The position numbers and the translations under genes are program-made. A DNA stretch of 64,000 nt. Origin: Staphylococcus capitis subsp. capitis. GTDB lineage: Bacteria; Bacillota; Bacilli; Staphylococcales; Staphylococcaceae. Positions within the stretch are counted from its first letter, which is position 1, and each line of letters starts with the position of its first letter. The notes beneath the pieces were generated by a model that saw nothing but the letters and a program-made list of their open reading frames with translations, did not search any database and was not told where the DNA came from. Positions 43,178-54,224 of the stretch are shown here, one piece after another. The stretch covers positions 1,116,001-1,180,000 of the forward strand of contig NZ_CP145263.1 of assembly GCF_040739495.1 (NCBI RefSeq), in the 5' to 3' direction.

Positions 43178-44440
43178 ATGATAAAGATTCCAAGAGGCAC
43201 GCAAGATATCTTACCTGAAGATTCAATCAAATGGCGCCACATTGAGAATAAATTAGATGAACTCATGGAATTATATAATTATAAAGAAATTCGCACACCT
43301 ATATTTGAAAGTACTGAACTATTCGCAAGAGGTGTTGGCGATTCTACCGATGTAGTTCAAAAAGAGATGTATACCTTTAAAGACAAAGGAGATCGTAGTT
43401 TAACTTTACGACCTGAAGGTACTGCAGCGGTTGTTCGTTCTTATATAGAACATAAAATGCAAGGTAATCCTAATCAACCTGTTAAATTATATTATAACGG
43501 TCCTATGTTCAGATATGAACGTAAACAAAAAGGACGTTATCGTCAATTTAATCAATTTGGTGTAGAGGCGATTGGTGCTGAAAATCCGAGTATAGATGCT
43601 GAAGTTTTAGCTATGGTAATGCACATTTACGAATCTTTTGGTTTAAAACATCTTAAACTCGTTATTAATAGTATCGGTGATAGTGAATCACGAAAAGAAT
43701 ATAACGAAGCGCTTGTTAACCATTTTGAACCTGTTATTGATACGTTTTGTTCAGACTGCCAATCTCGTTTGCACACAAATCCGATGCGTATTTTAGATTG
43801 TAAAATTGACAGAGACAAAGAAGCAATCAAAACCGCACCTCGTATAACAGATTATCTTAATGATGATTCTAAAGCATACTATGAACAAGTAAAACATCAT
43901 TTAGATGACTTAAATATTCCTTATGTAGAAGACCCAAATCTAGTAAGAGGTCTGGATTATTATACCCACACAGCATTTGAACTTATGATGGATAATCCAA
44001 ACTATGATGGAGCTATCACTACATTATGCGGTGGCGGTCGTTATAATGGTTTACTACAGTTATTAGATGGACCAAGTGAAACAGGTATTGGATTTGCTTT
44101 AAGTATTGAAAGACTCTTACTTGCACTAGAAGAAGAAGGTATTGAGTTAGATATTGAAGAAAAGTTTGATTTATTTATCGTAACGATGGGTGAGGAAGCT
44201 GATCGTTATGCAGTGAAGCTTTTAAATGACTTACGAAAAAATGATGTGAAAGCTGATAAAGATTATCTCAATAGAAAAATTAAAGGACAAATGAAACAAG
44301 CCGATAGATTAAATGCAAAATATACAATTGTTATTGGCGATCAAGAACTTGAGAATAATTCCATTGCAATTAAAAATATGACTACAGGCGAGTCAGAAAA
44401 TATACAACTTGATCAGTTAATTAATTATTTTAAAAAGTAG
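43178..44440 (+). CDS. hisS: Histidyl-tRNA synthetase
   Basis: The 420-residue class II synthetase charges tRNA-His. It shows motif 1 (IRTPIFESTELFARGVG), motif 2 (MFRYERKQKGRYRQFNQFG), the histidine-specific LVRGLDYYT, and motif 3 (GIGFALSIERLL), with a C-terminal anticodon domain. The start is the ATG at 43178 behind AAGGAGA; the longer frame from 43109 overlaps the attenuator exit and has no site. It is controlled by the T-box and followed by aspS after 15 bases. Confidence 0.97.
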   Translation: MIKIPRGTQDILPEDSIKWRHIENKLDELMELYNYKEIRTPIFESTELFARGVGDSTDVVQKEMYTFKDKGDRSLTLRPEGTAAVVRSYIEHKMQGNPNQPVKLYYNGPMFRYERKQKGRYRQFNQFGVEAIGAENPSIDAEVLAMVMHIYESFGLKHLKLVINSIGDSESRKEYNEALVNHFEPVIDTFCSDCQSRLHTNPMRILDCKIDRDKEAIKTAPRITDYLNDDSKAYYEQVKHHLDDLNIPYVEDPNLVRGLDYYTHTAFELMMDNPNYDGAITTLCGGGRYNGLLQLLDGPSETGIGFALSIERLLLALEEEGIELDIEEKFDLFIVTMGEEADRYAVKLLNDLRKNDVKADKDYLNRKIKGQMKQADRLNAKYTIVIGDQELENNSIAIKNMTTGESENIQLDQLINYFKK

Positions 44441-44455
44441 AAAGGGAGTATAACT

Positions 44456-46222
44456 TTGAGTAAGAGAACAACATATTGTGGTTTAGTCACAGAAGATTTA
44501 TTAGATGAAAAGGTAACTTTAAAAGGATGGGTACACAATCGCCGTGATCTCGGAGGATTAATTTTTGTAGATTTAAGAGATCGTGAAGGTATTGTTCAAA
44601 TCGTTTTCAATCCGGACTTTTCAGAAGAGGCCTTAAAAGTAGCTGAAACAGTACGTTCTGAGTATGTTGTAGAAGTACAAGGTGTTGTTACTAAACGTGA
44701 CCCAGAAACAATTAATCCTAAAATTAAAACAGGGCAAGTAGAAGTTCAAGTTTCAAATATAGAGATTATTAATAAGTCAGAAACGCCTCCGTTTGCAATT
44801 AACGAAGAAAACGTCAATGTAGACGAGAACATCCGCTTAAAATATAGATATTTAGATTTACGTAGACAAGAATTAGCTCAAACTTTCAAAATGAGACATC
44901 AAACAACACGTTCAATTCGTCAATATTTAGATGATAATGGCTTCTTCGATATAGAAACGCCAGTATTAACTAAATCTACACCAGAAGGTGCTCGTGACTA
45001 TTTAGTACCTTCACGTGTTCATGAAGGTGAATTTTACGCTTTACCTCAATCACCTCAGCTGTTTAAACAATTATTAATGATAAGTGGTTTTGATAAATAT
45101 TATCAAATCGTTAAGTGTTTCCGTGATGAAGATTTACGTGCAGACCGTCAACCTGAGTTTACGCAAGTAGATATTGAAATGAGTTTTGTTGATCAAGAAG
45201 ATGTTATTTCAATGGGCGAAGAGATGTTACGTAAAGTTGTTAAAGATGTTAAAGGTATCGATGTAGAGGAATCGTTCCCACGTATGACATACGCTGAAGC
45301 TATGGACCGATATGGTTCAGATAAACCTGATACACGCTTTGATATGGAACTCATTAATGTATCTCAATTAGGTAAAGACATGGATTTCAAAGTCTTTAAA
45401 GATACTGTTGAAAATGAAGGCGAAATTAAAGCAATTGTTGCTGAAGGTGCTGCGGATCAATATACACGTAAAGATATGGATTCATTAACTGAATTTGTAA
45501 ATATTTACGGTGCTAAAGGATTAGCTTGGGTTAAAGTAGTCGAAGATGGCTTAAGTGGCCCAATCGCTAGATTCTTTGAAGATGCTAATGTAGGAACATT
45601 AAAAACATTGACTGGAGCTAAACCTGGTGATTTAGTTATGTTTGTAGCCGATAAACCTAGTGTGGTTGCTCAAAGTTTAGGAGCGTTACGTATTAAATTG
45701 GCCAAAGAATTAGGATTAATCGACGAGTCTAAATTAAACTTCTTATGGGTAACTGATTGGCCATTACTCGAATATGATGAAGATGCTAAACGTTATGTTG
45801 CTGCACATCATCCATTCACATCTCCTAAACAAGAAGATATTTCGAAACTAGATTCTGAACCTGAAAATGTTCAAGCAAACGCATACGATATCGTATTAAA
45901 TGGTTATGAGCTTGGTGGGGGATCAATAAGAATACATGATGGTGAATTACAACAAAAAATGTTCGAAGTTTTAGGATTCTCTACTGAACAAGCACAAGAA
46001 CAATTCGGCTTCTTACTTGATGCATTTAAATACGGTGCACCACCACACGGCGGTATAGCATTAGGATTAGACAGACTAGTGATGTTACTCACTAACAGAA
46101 CAAACCTAAGAGATACAATCGCATTCCCTAAAACAGCATCAGCAACATGCCTATTAACAGACGCACCAGGAGAAGTATCAGACAAACAACTAGAAGAACT
46201 CTCACTACGAATCAGACACTAG
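44456..46222 (+). CDS. aspS: Aspartyl-tRNA synthetase
   Basis: The 588-residue bacterial-type AspRS has an N-terminal OB anticodon domain ([20 protein letters not shown]), class II motif 2 [18 protein letters not shown], a GAD insertion domain, and motif 3 [12 protein letters not shown]. It starts with TTG at 44456, seven bases after AAAGGGAG. Its last base touches a STAR-like repeat, so the operon ends in repeat sequence rather than a clear terminator. Length is normal, near 590. Confidence 0.97.
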   Translation: MSKRTTYCGLVTEDLLDEKVTLKGWVHNRRDLGGLIFVDLRDREGIVQIVFNPDFSEEALKVAETVRSEYVVEVQGVVTKRDPETINPKIKTGQVEVQVSNIEIINKSETPPFAINEENVNVDENIRLKYRYLDLRRQELAQTFKMRHQTTRSIRQYLDDNGFFDIETPVLTKSTPEGARDYLVPSRVHEGEFYALPQSPQLFKQLLMISGFDKYYQIVKCFRDEDLRADRQPEFTQVDIEMSFVDQEDVISMGEEMLRKVVKDVKGIDVEESFPRMTYAEAMDRYGSDKPDTRFDMELINVSQLGKDMDFKVFKDTVENEGEIKAIVAEGAADQYTRKDMDSLTEFVNIYGAKGLAWVKVVEDGLSGPIARFFEDANVGTLKTLTGAKPGDLVMFVADKPSVVAQSLGALRIKLAKELGLIDESKLNFLWVTDWPLLEYDEDAKRYVAAHHPFTSPKQEDISKLDSEPENVQANAYDIVLNGYELGGGSIRIHDGELQQKMFEVLGFSTEQAQEQFGFLLDAFKYGAPPHGGIALGLDRLVMLLTNRTNLRDTIAFPKTASATCLLTDAPGEVSDKQLEELSLRIRH

Positions 46223-46330
46223 GGGCCCCAACATAGAGAATTTCAAAAAGAAATTCTACGAGCAATGCAAGTTGGGGTTAGGCTCCCGACATAAAGGATT
46301 TCGATAAGAAATCCCTCGGGCAATGTGGAC
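46221..46330 (-). repeat. STAR-like intergenic repeat, reverse copy
   Basis: Read on the minus strand, 46235-46222 is TATGTTGGGGCCCC, an exact fit to the published STAR core T(G/A/T)TGTTG(G/T)GGCCC(C/A). Next to it are an AGAATTTC/GAAATTCT hairpin and CCCCAACTTGCATTGCTCGT, which match the module at 6985-7041 in order and spacing. A second, related hairpin (GGATTTC/GAAATCC) extends to about 46330. The block starts at the last base of aspS. Confidence 0.8.
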
Positions 46331-46446
46331 CTAGATGAAAACTCAATACCGCTTACTAAAGTTAAAAATTTAGACATAAAAAAGTTGTTACTTTGAGTTT
46401 AAAAATTTCTTTAAATTCGAATTTGTGGTAAGATTATTTCATAAGA

Positions 46447-46640
46447 TAGTCATCTGTGGTGTACGTAAGTTTGCTTTTTATTTGGGCCTAACACTCTTTG
46501 ATCAGGGAGCCCAATAGGTTTTCTCGCAGCGCACACGCCTCGATAGGAGGACTTGCAAAACGAGAAACAGGGCACCCACCTGTATATAGCAGGCCGAATG
46601 ATCAAGCTATTTACAACTACGGCACCTACGGACTCTATCG
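46447..46640 (+). ncRNA. ssrS: 6S RNA
   Basis: The non-coding block between aspS and tcdA is a long interrupted hairpin: 46448-46462 pairs with 46620-46634 (AGTC with GACT, GGTGT with GCACC), a central bubble holds GTTTGCTTTTTATTTGGGCC, and the apical arm contains GTTTTCTCG/CGAGAAAC. It is closed by a strong terminator. B. subtilis 6S-1 RNA (bsrA) lies in the same aspS-yrvM interval. 6S RNA binds SigA-RNA polymerase in stationary phase by mimicking an open promoter. Ends are approximate; no promoter is convincingly identified. The short frame at 46498-46689 inside it is not a gene. Confidence 0.85.
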
Positions 46641-46670
46641 ATACGCAAGACTTCGGTCTTGCGTATTTTT
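46641..46670 (+). terminator. Intrinsic terminator of 6S RNA
   Basis: A perfect 11-bp stem, 46641-46651 with 46656-46666, closed by a TTCG tetraloop, with five T after it. Confidence 0.95.
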
Positions 46671-46748
46671 ATGTGAATTTTTACAATAATGAATATACAT
46701 ATATAAATGAAAAGCTAATTAAGGTTTAGTTTGATAAAGGAGTACAGA

Positions 46749-47522
46749 ATGAAACATCAATTTTCCAGAAATGAATTGGCAATTGGTCAAGAAGGCTTAG
46801 ATTTATTAAAAAATAAAACTGTAGCAGTTCTTGGTATCGGAGGAGTCGGATCTTTCGCTGCAGAAGCACTTGCTAGAACAAATATTGGTCATATTATACT
46901 TATTGACAAAGATGATGTTGATATTACAAACGTTAATAGACAAATTCATGCATTAACATCTACGATAGGTCAAAGTAAGGTCACGCTTATGGAAGAGCGA
47001 ATTAAATTGATTAATCCAGATTGTAAAGTAACGTCGCTTCATATGTTTTATACAGAAGAGACATATGAACAAATTTTTAATAATTATCATATAGACTACT
47101 TTATTGATGCGAGTGATACCATTATTTATAAAGTACACCTTATGAAAGAATGTCTAGAGCGTGGAATTGATATGATTTCAAGTATGGGTGCAGCAAATAA
47201 AACGGATCCTACACGTTTTGAAATTGCAGATATTTCTAAAACGCATACAGATCCAATGGCCAAGGTGATTAGAAATAGATTAAAAAGACAAGGCATTAGA
47301 AAAGGAGTCAAAGTCGTATTCTCTGATGAAAGTCCAATTGTGATTCGTGGAGATGTAAAAGAAACTGTTGGCGATAAAAATGCGATTAATCGTAAAGGTC
47401 AAATGCCACCTTCATCTAACGCCTTTGTACCAAGTGTGGTAGGACTCATATGTGCAAGCTATGTTATTAATGATATTTTAAAAGATATTCCAGTTAGACG
47501 TATTAAAGATAAAGGTCAGTAA
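46749..47522 (+). CDS. tcdA: tRNA threonylcarbamoyladenosine dehydratase (TcdA/CsdL)
   Basis: This ThiF/HesA/E1-like enzyme uses ATP to cyclise t6A37 to ct6A in tRNAs decoding ANN. The 257-residue protein has the nucleotide-binding motif VLGIGGVGSFAAEALART near 30-47, the DDVDITNVNRQ segment, and SMGAANKTDPTRFEIADISKT, typical of TcdA (YgdL/YrvM). The start is the ATG at 46749 behind AAAGGAG; the frame from 46731 holds this site. It stands alone between 6S RNA and a bidirectional terminator. Confidence 0.92.
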   Translation: MKHQFSRNELAIGQEGLDLLKNKTVAVLGIGGVGSFAAEALARTNIGHIILIDKDDVDITNVNRQIHALTSTIGQSKVTLMEERIKLINPDCKVTSLHMFYTEETYEQIFNNYHIDYFIDASDTIIYKVHLMKECLERGIDMISSMGAANKTDPTRFEIADISKTHTDPMAKVIRNRLKRQGIRKGVKVVFSDESPIVIRGDVKETVGDKNAINRKGQMPPSSNAFVPSVVGLICASYVINDILKDIPVRRIKDKGQ

Positions 47523-47528
47523 CCTCAA

Positions 47529-47625
47529 AAAAGTTAGCTTATATTCCATAGGATAGAGTGAACAGAAGTTGCATATAACTACTATTCGACTATCTTATTA
47601 TTGGAATATAGCTAACTTTTATTTT
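47529..47625. terminator. Bidirectional terminator between tcdA and rarA
   Basis: AAAAGTTAGCT at 47529-47539 and ATATTCCA at 47541-47548 pair with 47602-47620 (19 bp with one bulge). The centre has a smaller GGATAG/CTATC stem. T-rich tracts lie at both ends, for both converging genes. The outer stem resembles the hairpin at 23572-23630. Confidence 0.9.
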
Positions 47626-48887
47626 TTGTTTAATAAATTTTCATAAACATCTTTAAATTGTTGTTCACTCTTAGACGTTGTTTTAGGTTCATAGTAAATT
47701 CTATTTTTAAGTTTGTCTGGTAAATATTGTTGCACGACGTGACCATTTTCATAATTGTGAGGATATTTATAGCCTATTGCTCTTCCTAAGTCTTTAGCAC
47801 CAGAGTAATGACCATCTTTTAAATAGTCTGGTATTTGTCCTACTAAACCTTTTCTAATATCACTCAAAGCACTATCTATAGCTGTGATTCCTGAATTAGA
47901 TTTAGGTGATAAACACAGTTCTATCACAGCTTGGCTAAGTGGAATTCTAGCTTCAGGAAATCCAAGACGTTCAGCTGACTGAATTGCCGCTAATGTTCGT
48001 TGCCCCGCAGAGGGTGAAGCTAGGCCAACATCTTCGTAACTAATGACTAATAAACGCCTTACAATGGTAGGTAAGTCTCCAGCTTCAATAAGTCGTGCTA
48101 AATAATGTAATGCTGCATTAACGTCACTACCTCGAATTGATTTCTGAAAAGCACTCATTACATCATAGTGCATATCGCCATCTTTATCGCTCACAAAAGC
48201 ACCTTTTTGTAAACAATCTTTAGCATCATCTAATGTAATGTGACGTTGGTTTTCAACTACCTCTGCACTGAGAACTGCTAACTCTAAAGCATTTAGAGCA
48301 CTTCTTACATCACCTTGGCTTTGAGTGGAAAAGTACTCCATACCATCTTCGTCTACATTAGGATGATAACTTTTAAGACCTCTATCACTATCCTCAATTG
48401 CACGATCAAGTGCAATTCTTACATCATGGTCATCTAAAGGATAAAGTTCAAAAATTTGAGCTCTAGAACGGATAGCTGGGTTAATCGCATGATATGGATT
48501 AGACGTTGTGGCTCCTATCAAGACAATTTTGCCATTTTCTAAATGAGGCAAAAGAAAGTCTTGCTTTGCTTTATCTAAACGATGTATCTCATCAAGTAGC
48601 AAGATGACTTGGCCAGACATTTTGGCTTCTTCAACAACCATTTGCATATCCTTTTTAGTATTTGTTACAGCATTTAATTGTCTAAATTTAAACTGTGTAC
48701 TTCCAGAAATGGCTTTGGCAATACTCGTTTTACCAATACCTGGAGGTCCATAAAATATCATTGAAGAAAGTCGTTTAGTCTCGACCATTCTTCTAATTAT
48801 ACCTTTAGAACCAACCAGATGCTGTTGTGATATAATCTCATCTATATTCATAGGCCTCATTCGAGACGCTAGAGGTTCTGTACTCAC
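47619..48887 (-). CDS. rarA: Replication-associated recombination protein A (RarA/MgsA)
   Basis: RarA is an AAA+ ATPase related to clamp-loader subunits and RuvB that acts at stalled forks. The 422-residue protein has SRMRPMNIDEIISQQHLVG at the start, Walker A GPPGIGKTSIAKA, Walker B LLLDEIHRLDK, the sensor LIGATTSNP and the C-terminal tetramerisation region with ISYEDVGLASPSAG. Two in-frame GTG codons are possible, 48896 and 48887; AAAGGTG is best spaced for 48887. It is divergent from cymR, with 83 bases between. Confidence 0.93.
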   Translation of the reverse strand: MSTEPLASRMRPMNIDEIISQQHLVGSKGIIRRMVETKRLSSMIFYGPPGIGKTSIAKAISGSTQFKFRQLNAVTNTKKDMQMVVEEAKMSGQVILLLDEIHRLDKAKQDFLLPHLENGKIVLIGATTSNPYHAINPAIRSRAQIFELYPLDDHDVRIALDRAIEDSDRGLKSYHPNVDEDGMEYFSTQSQGDVRSALNALELAVLSAEVVENQRHITLDDAKDCLQKGAFVSDKDGDMHYDVMSAFQKSIRGSDVNAALHYLARLIEAGDLPTIVRRLLVISYEDVGLASPSAGQRTLAAIQSAERLGFPEARIPLSQAVIELCLSPKSNSGITAIDSALSDIRKGLVGQIPDYLKDGHYSGAKDLGRAIGYKYPHNYENGHVVQQYLPDKLKNRIYYEPKTTSKSEQQFKDVYENLLNKK

Positions 48888-48970
48888 ATTTGTCACACCT
48901 TTCTAATATTATCTTAACGTAAAAAATGATAGAATGGGAATATATAATTCGAATTAAGTGAGGTTATACA

Positions 48971-49393
48971 ATGAAAATATCAACAAAAGGGAGATACGGA
49001 TTAACATTGATGATTTCTCTTGCTAAAAGAGAAGGTCAAGGTTGTGTATCTTTAAAGTCTATTGCTGAAGAAAATAAACTAAGTGATTTATATCTTGAAC
49101 AATTAGTCGGCCCTTTAAGAAATGCTGGATTAATTCGAAGTGTGCGTGGTGCTAAAGGTGGTTATCAACTTAGAGTACCAGCTGATGAAATCACAGCAGG
49201 CGATATTATTCGCTTACTTGAAGGTCCGATTACGTTTGTAGAAAGTATTGAATCTGAACCACCTGCACAGAAACAATTATGGTTGAGAATGAGAGATTCA
49301 GTTCGAGATGTGTTAGATAACACAACTTTAAAATATCTTGCTGATTATAAAGAAACCAATGAAGATTTAGATGGCTATATGTTCTATATTTAA
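48971..49393 (+). CDS. cymR: Rrf2-family regulator CymR
   Basis: CymR represses cysteine and methionine uptake and synthesis genes, in Bacillus in complex with CysK. The 140-residue protein has the Rrf2 winged helix-turn-helix (MKISTKGRYGLTLMISLAKR, SLKSIAEENKLSDLYLEQLV, GGYQLRVPADEITAGDIIRL). It lacks the three-cysteine iron-sulfur motif of IscR, with only Cys25, which agrees with CymR. GTGAGG precedes the ATG. The yrvO-mnmA cysteine desulfurase operon is nearby, as in Bacillus, which places a sulfur regulator next to sulfur-trafficking genes. Confidence 0.92.
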   Translation: MKISTKGRYGLTLMISLAKREGQGCVSLKSIAEENKLSDLYLEQLVGPLRNAGLIRSVRGAKGGYQLRVPADEITAGDIIRLLEGPITFVESIESEPPAQKQLWLRMRDSVRDVLDNTTLKYLADYKETNEDLDGYMFYI

Positions 49394-49476
49394 CATTTTA
49401 GTAATCTATTTAAGTTAGAATTATACTCATTAATCGCATAAATCCTAAATTTTTATAGAAAAATTTAATTAAGAAT

Positions 49477-49501
49477 GTTTATCCTCATTTTCAAGTGGTA
49501 T
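49477..49501 (+). promoter_or_regulatory. SigB-type promoter
   Basis: GTTTAT at 49477-49482, 13 bases, then TGGTAT at 49496-49501 fit the SigB consensus (GTTTAA, 12-15 bases, GGGTAT) with few mismatches. It lies 30 bases before the broken csbD gene; csbD is a SigB target in B. subtilis. It could still drive the 46-residue gene at 49742. Confidence 0.6.
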
Positions 49502-49531
49502 AACAATTAATACATAGAAGAGGTAGTAAGT

Positions 49532-49711
49532 ATGGCAGACGAAATTAAGTTTAAATAAACTTAAGCTAACGTCAAAGAGTCAATTGGAAATGCTACCATC
49601 AACCAAGAACTTGAAAGTGAAGGTCCGTAAAACAGTGCTTATGGCGAAACGAATGAATTCGTTGTAAATGTCAAAGATAAAGCGAGTGACCTTATTAATA
49701 AGCAAAAAATA
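49532..49711 (+). pseudogene. CsbD-like stress protein, inactivated by three in-frame stops
   Basis: From the ATG at 49532 (behind GAAGAGGTAG) one frame reads as a CsbD family protein: MADEIKFK, stop, T, stop, ANVKESIGNATINQELESEGP, stop, NSAYGETNEFVVNVKDKASDLINK. The TAA codons are at 49556-49558, 49562-49564 and 49628-49630. No frameshift is needed across about 60 codons, so decay has been by substitutions, and each stop is one change from a CAA, GAA or AAA codon at Gln, Glu or Lys positions of the family. CsbD proteins are small general-stress proteins of unknown action. A SigB-like promoter remains upstream. Confidence 0.85.
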
Positions 49712-49741
49712 ATTTTTCAAATTCGAAAGGAGCTATTATTT

Positions 49742-49882
49742 ATGAGTTTCATGGATAAAGCAAAAGAAGCAGCAGAAAAATTCAAGGATAGCGATAACGA
49801 ACAAGTTAACAAAGCAAAAGATAAAATTAACGAATACACTGGTGGCGGAGACGACGACAAAAAAGACAAAGACGACAAATAA
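49742..49882 (+). CDS. 46-residue charged, probably stress-induced protein
   Basis: The small frame starts MSFMDKAKEAAEKFKDSDNE, continues with a second amphipathic helix (VNKAKDKINEYTG) and ends in a tail of Asp and Lys. AAAGGAG lies nine bases before the ATG. The amphipathic Lys/Asp/Glu pattern resembles CsbD and other small stress proteins, but is too short to assign. It may be transcribed from the SigB-type promoter at 49477 through the dead csbD copy. A terminator follows. Confidence 0.7.
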   Translation: MSFMDKAKEAAEKFKDSDNEQVNKAKDKINEYTGGGDDDKKDKDDK

Positions 49883-49899
49883 GTCTTAACCATACAGTT

Positions 49900-49933
49900 A
49901 TAAAGGGAGAGCAGACGCCCTCCCTTTATTTTA
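49900..49933. terminator. Terminator between the 46-residue gene and the LLM oxidoreductase
   Basis: ATAAAGGGAG at 49900-49909 pairs with CTCCCTTTAT at 49920-49929 between convergent genes; T-rich sequence follows on the plus strand. Confidence 0.75.
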
Positions 49934-49935
49934 TA

Positions 49936-50931
49936 TTATGACTGAATTACTTTTTGTAATCTTTGATAAGATTCAAGTTGTTTATCTTGATCATAGATGT
50001 AACTTATTGCCATTAGCTCATCAATTTCTCCATATTCCTTTATAAAGTCTTCAAGTTGACGCTTAACAGAATCCTCTGAGCCAATTAAAGAGCCACTGAA
50101 ACGTTGTTTAGCTAGTTCATATTCTCTCGGAGTAAGTAATCCTTTTAAATCATCAGTTGGCGGTTGAACAGGTTGCATTCTGCCCCTTGTAATACTCACC
50201 ATTACTTGAGCCATTGTGCTTGCTAAATATTCTGCATGCGTATCTGTATCTGAGACAATCACATTTAAACATACAATGACATAAGGTTCGCTTAACACAA
50301 CAGAAGGCTCAAATAACTCTTTATATATTTGAATAGCTTCTTTCATTTGTTGAGGCGCAAAATGTCCGGCAAATACATATGGCAATCCTCTTCTAGCAGC
50401 CACATGAGCAGAATCAGTTGAAGAGCCTAGTATATAAAGAGGAACATTTTTACCTACAGCAGGGTAAGCTCTTACATATGCTTGTTGATTCCCCGGTCCG
50501 AAGTATTTCTCTAGTTGTTCGACTTCTTCAGGAAATTGGTATACACCATTATGTTGGTCACGTCTTAATGCACTAGCAGTCATCATATCTGTACCAGGCG
50601 CGCGACCTAAACCTAAATCAACGCGATGTGGGAAAAGTGTTTCCATCGTGCCAAATTGTTCGGCCACTATAAGTGGTGCGTGATTAGGTAACATAATTCC
50701 ACCTGAACCTACTTTAATTCTTTCCGTATGTTCTAAAGTATGTTGAATAAGTAATGCCGTAGCAGAACTAACTAAATTTGGAGCGTTGTGATGTTCAGCT
50801 ATCCAATAACGTTCGTAACCTAATTCATCTAAACCTTGAGCTAATTTAACCATGTCATTAATAGCGTCTTTATCGTCTTGACCTTCTCTAATAGGTACAA
50901 GATTTAATGCTGATAATTTAATATCTTTCAT
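49936..50931 (-). CDS. Luciferase-like (LLM class) flavin-dependent oxidoreductase
   Basis: The 331-residue protein belongs to the bacterial luciferase-like monooxygenase family, an FMN-dependent TIM barrel. Visible are [20 protein letters not shown] near 40-60, [20 protein letters not shown] and [11 protein letters not shown], typical of the single-subunit MsnO8/YhbW-like branch. The substrate is unknown; it need not emit light. I start at the ATG at 50931 because the ATG at 50949 runs straight into the AAAGGAAG that serves this one. It is transcribed alone, opposite to its neighbours. Confidence 0.85.
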   Translation of the reverse strand: MKDIKLSALNLVPIREGQDDKDAINDMVKLAQGLDELGYERYWIAEHHNAPNLVSSATALLIQHTLEHTERIKVGSGGIMLPNHAPLIVAEQFGTMETLFPHRVDLGLGRAPGTDMMTASALRRDQHNGVYQFPEEVEQLEKYFGPGNQQAYVRAYPAVGKNVPLYILGSSTDSAHVAARRGLPYVFAGHFAPQQMKEAIQIYKELFEPSVVLSEPYVIVCLNVIVSDTDTHAEYLASTMAQVMVSITRGRMQPVQPPTDDLKGLLTPREYELAKQRFSGSLIGSEDSVKRQLEDFIKEYGEIDELMAISYIYDQDKQLESYQRLQKVIQS

Positions 50932-51191
50932 TTTATAGCTTCCTTTCATGACAATTTAATAGTTGAAGTATAACAACTGTATATTGAATGCAACATTTAT
51001 ATGCTCATGCATAGAAAGGTTTCATCTTTTTGGAAAATGAGTTTCATTAAAGATTAATCATCGAAAAATTACTATTTAAGATGTTAAAATATTATAGAAA
51101 TAAGAATTCTTTCCATAAACAGAAAGGTAGAAAAAAGCAAGTATTGGTGCTATTATAGGAACATTGATAACATGACGAGGAGTGTCCACAC

Positions 51192-53452
<2,261 letters not shown>

Positions 53453-53467
53453 ACCTTGAACTTGAAT

Positions 53468-53512
53468 ACCGTTAATTCATAAGATGACTATCTTTGGGTT
53501 AACGGTTTTTAT
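53468..53512 (+). terminator. Terminator of yrvO-mnmA
   Basis: ACCGTTAA at 53468-53475 pairs with TTAACGGT at 53499-53506, with an inner AAGAT/ATCTT stem, followed by T. Confidence 0.85.
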
Positions 53513-53551
53513 TTTTTAAGCATGTTATAATTATTTAGAAACGAGGTACGA

Positions 53552-54223
53552 ATGATGCATGAACAGAATCAAATTTATCAATATATTAAAGATGGTAAGT
53601 TCGAAGATGCTTTAAAAGCACTTTTCGAAAATATAGAAGAAAATCCTAATGCAGTTGAAAACTACATTAATGCAGGAATTGTGTTATCTGATGCAGGAGA
53701 AATAGAAAAAGCCGAGCGTTTCTTCCAAAAAGCGATTACTATTGATCCGTCTAATGGTGCTGTATATTATAATTTAGCGAATGTTTACTATAATCAAGGT
53801 CGCTTTAAAGAAGCAATTAAATTATATCAAAAGGCATTAAAAAACAATGTAGCTACTGTAGATTGTAATTATATGATTGGAATGTCATTTAACCAATTAG
53901 AAGCTTTTAAAGAAGCATTACCATTCTTGATGACTGCAGCTGAAAAAGACGATAACGATGATGTTGAGATTCAATTTCAATATGGACTTGTCTTATGCCA
54001 GCTCGAAATGTTTGAACAAGCCATTAATCAGTTAAATCACGTATTAAAAATTGACCCTGAACATGTAGATGCTATATATAATCTCGGCCTAGCAAGCTAT
54101 ATGAAAAAAGAAGATGTTGATGAAGCTATTGCTTATTTTGAACAAGCAGTTTCTATTGATGAACAGCATTTATTAAGTCAACACGCTTTAAAAATGTTTA
54201 AGACGATGAAAGAGGAGGAGTAA
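53552..54223 (+). CDS. Tetratricopeptide repeat protein (YrrB-like)
   Basis: The 223-residue protein is a run of TPR units, for example AVENYINAGIVLSDAGEIEK, GAVYYNLANVYYNQGRFKEA, and HVDAIYNLGLASYMKKEDVD, each with the family spacing of small and aromatic residues. TPR proteins are binding scaffolds; the partner is unknown. The B. subtilis counterpart YrrB lies between mnmA and recD2 as well. Two ATGs are adjacent (53552, 53555). Only one base separates its stop from recD2, so the two are coupled. Confidence 0.85.
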   Translation: MMHEQNQIYQYIKDGKFEDALKALFENIEENPNAVENYINAGIVLSDAGEIEKAERFFQKAITIDPSNGAVYYNLANVYYNQGRFKEAIKLYQKALKNNVATVDCNYMIGMSFNQLEAFKEALPFLMTAAEKDDNDDVEIQFQYGLVLCQLEMFEQAINQLNHVLKIDPEHVDAIYNLGLASYMKKEDVDEAIAYFEQAVSIDEQHLLSQHALKMFKTMKEEE

Positions 54224-54224
54224 C

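Noticed and set aside
46498..46689. 63-codon plus-strand frame
   Set aside because: It lies inside the 6S RNA and its terminator, has no ribosome binding site, and the codon use is unlike the other genes.
49532..49711. Recoding or suppression of the csbD stops
   Set aside because: All three stops are TAA with no visible recoding signal, and the two nearest stops are six bases apart; ordinary decay is simpler.
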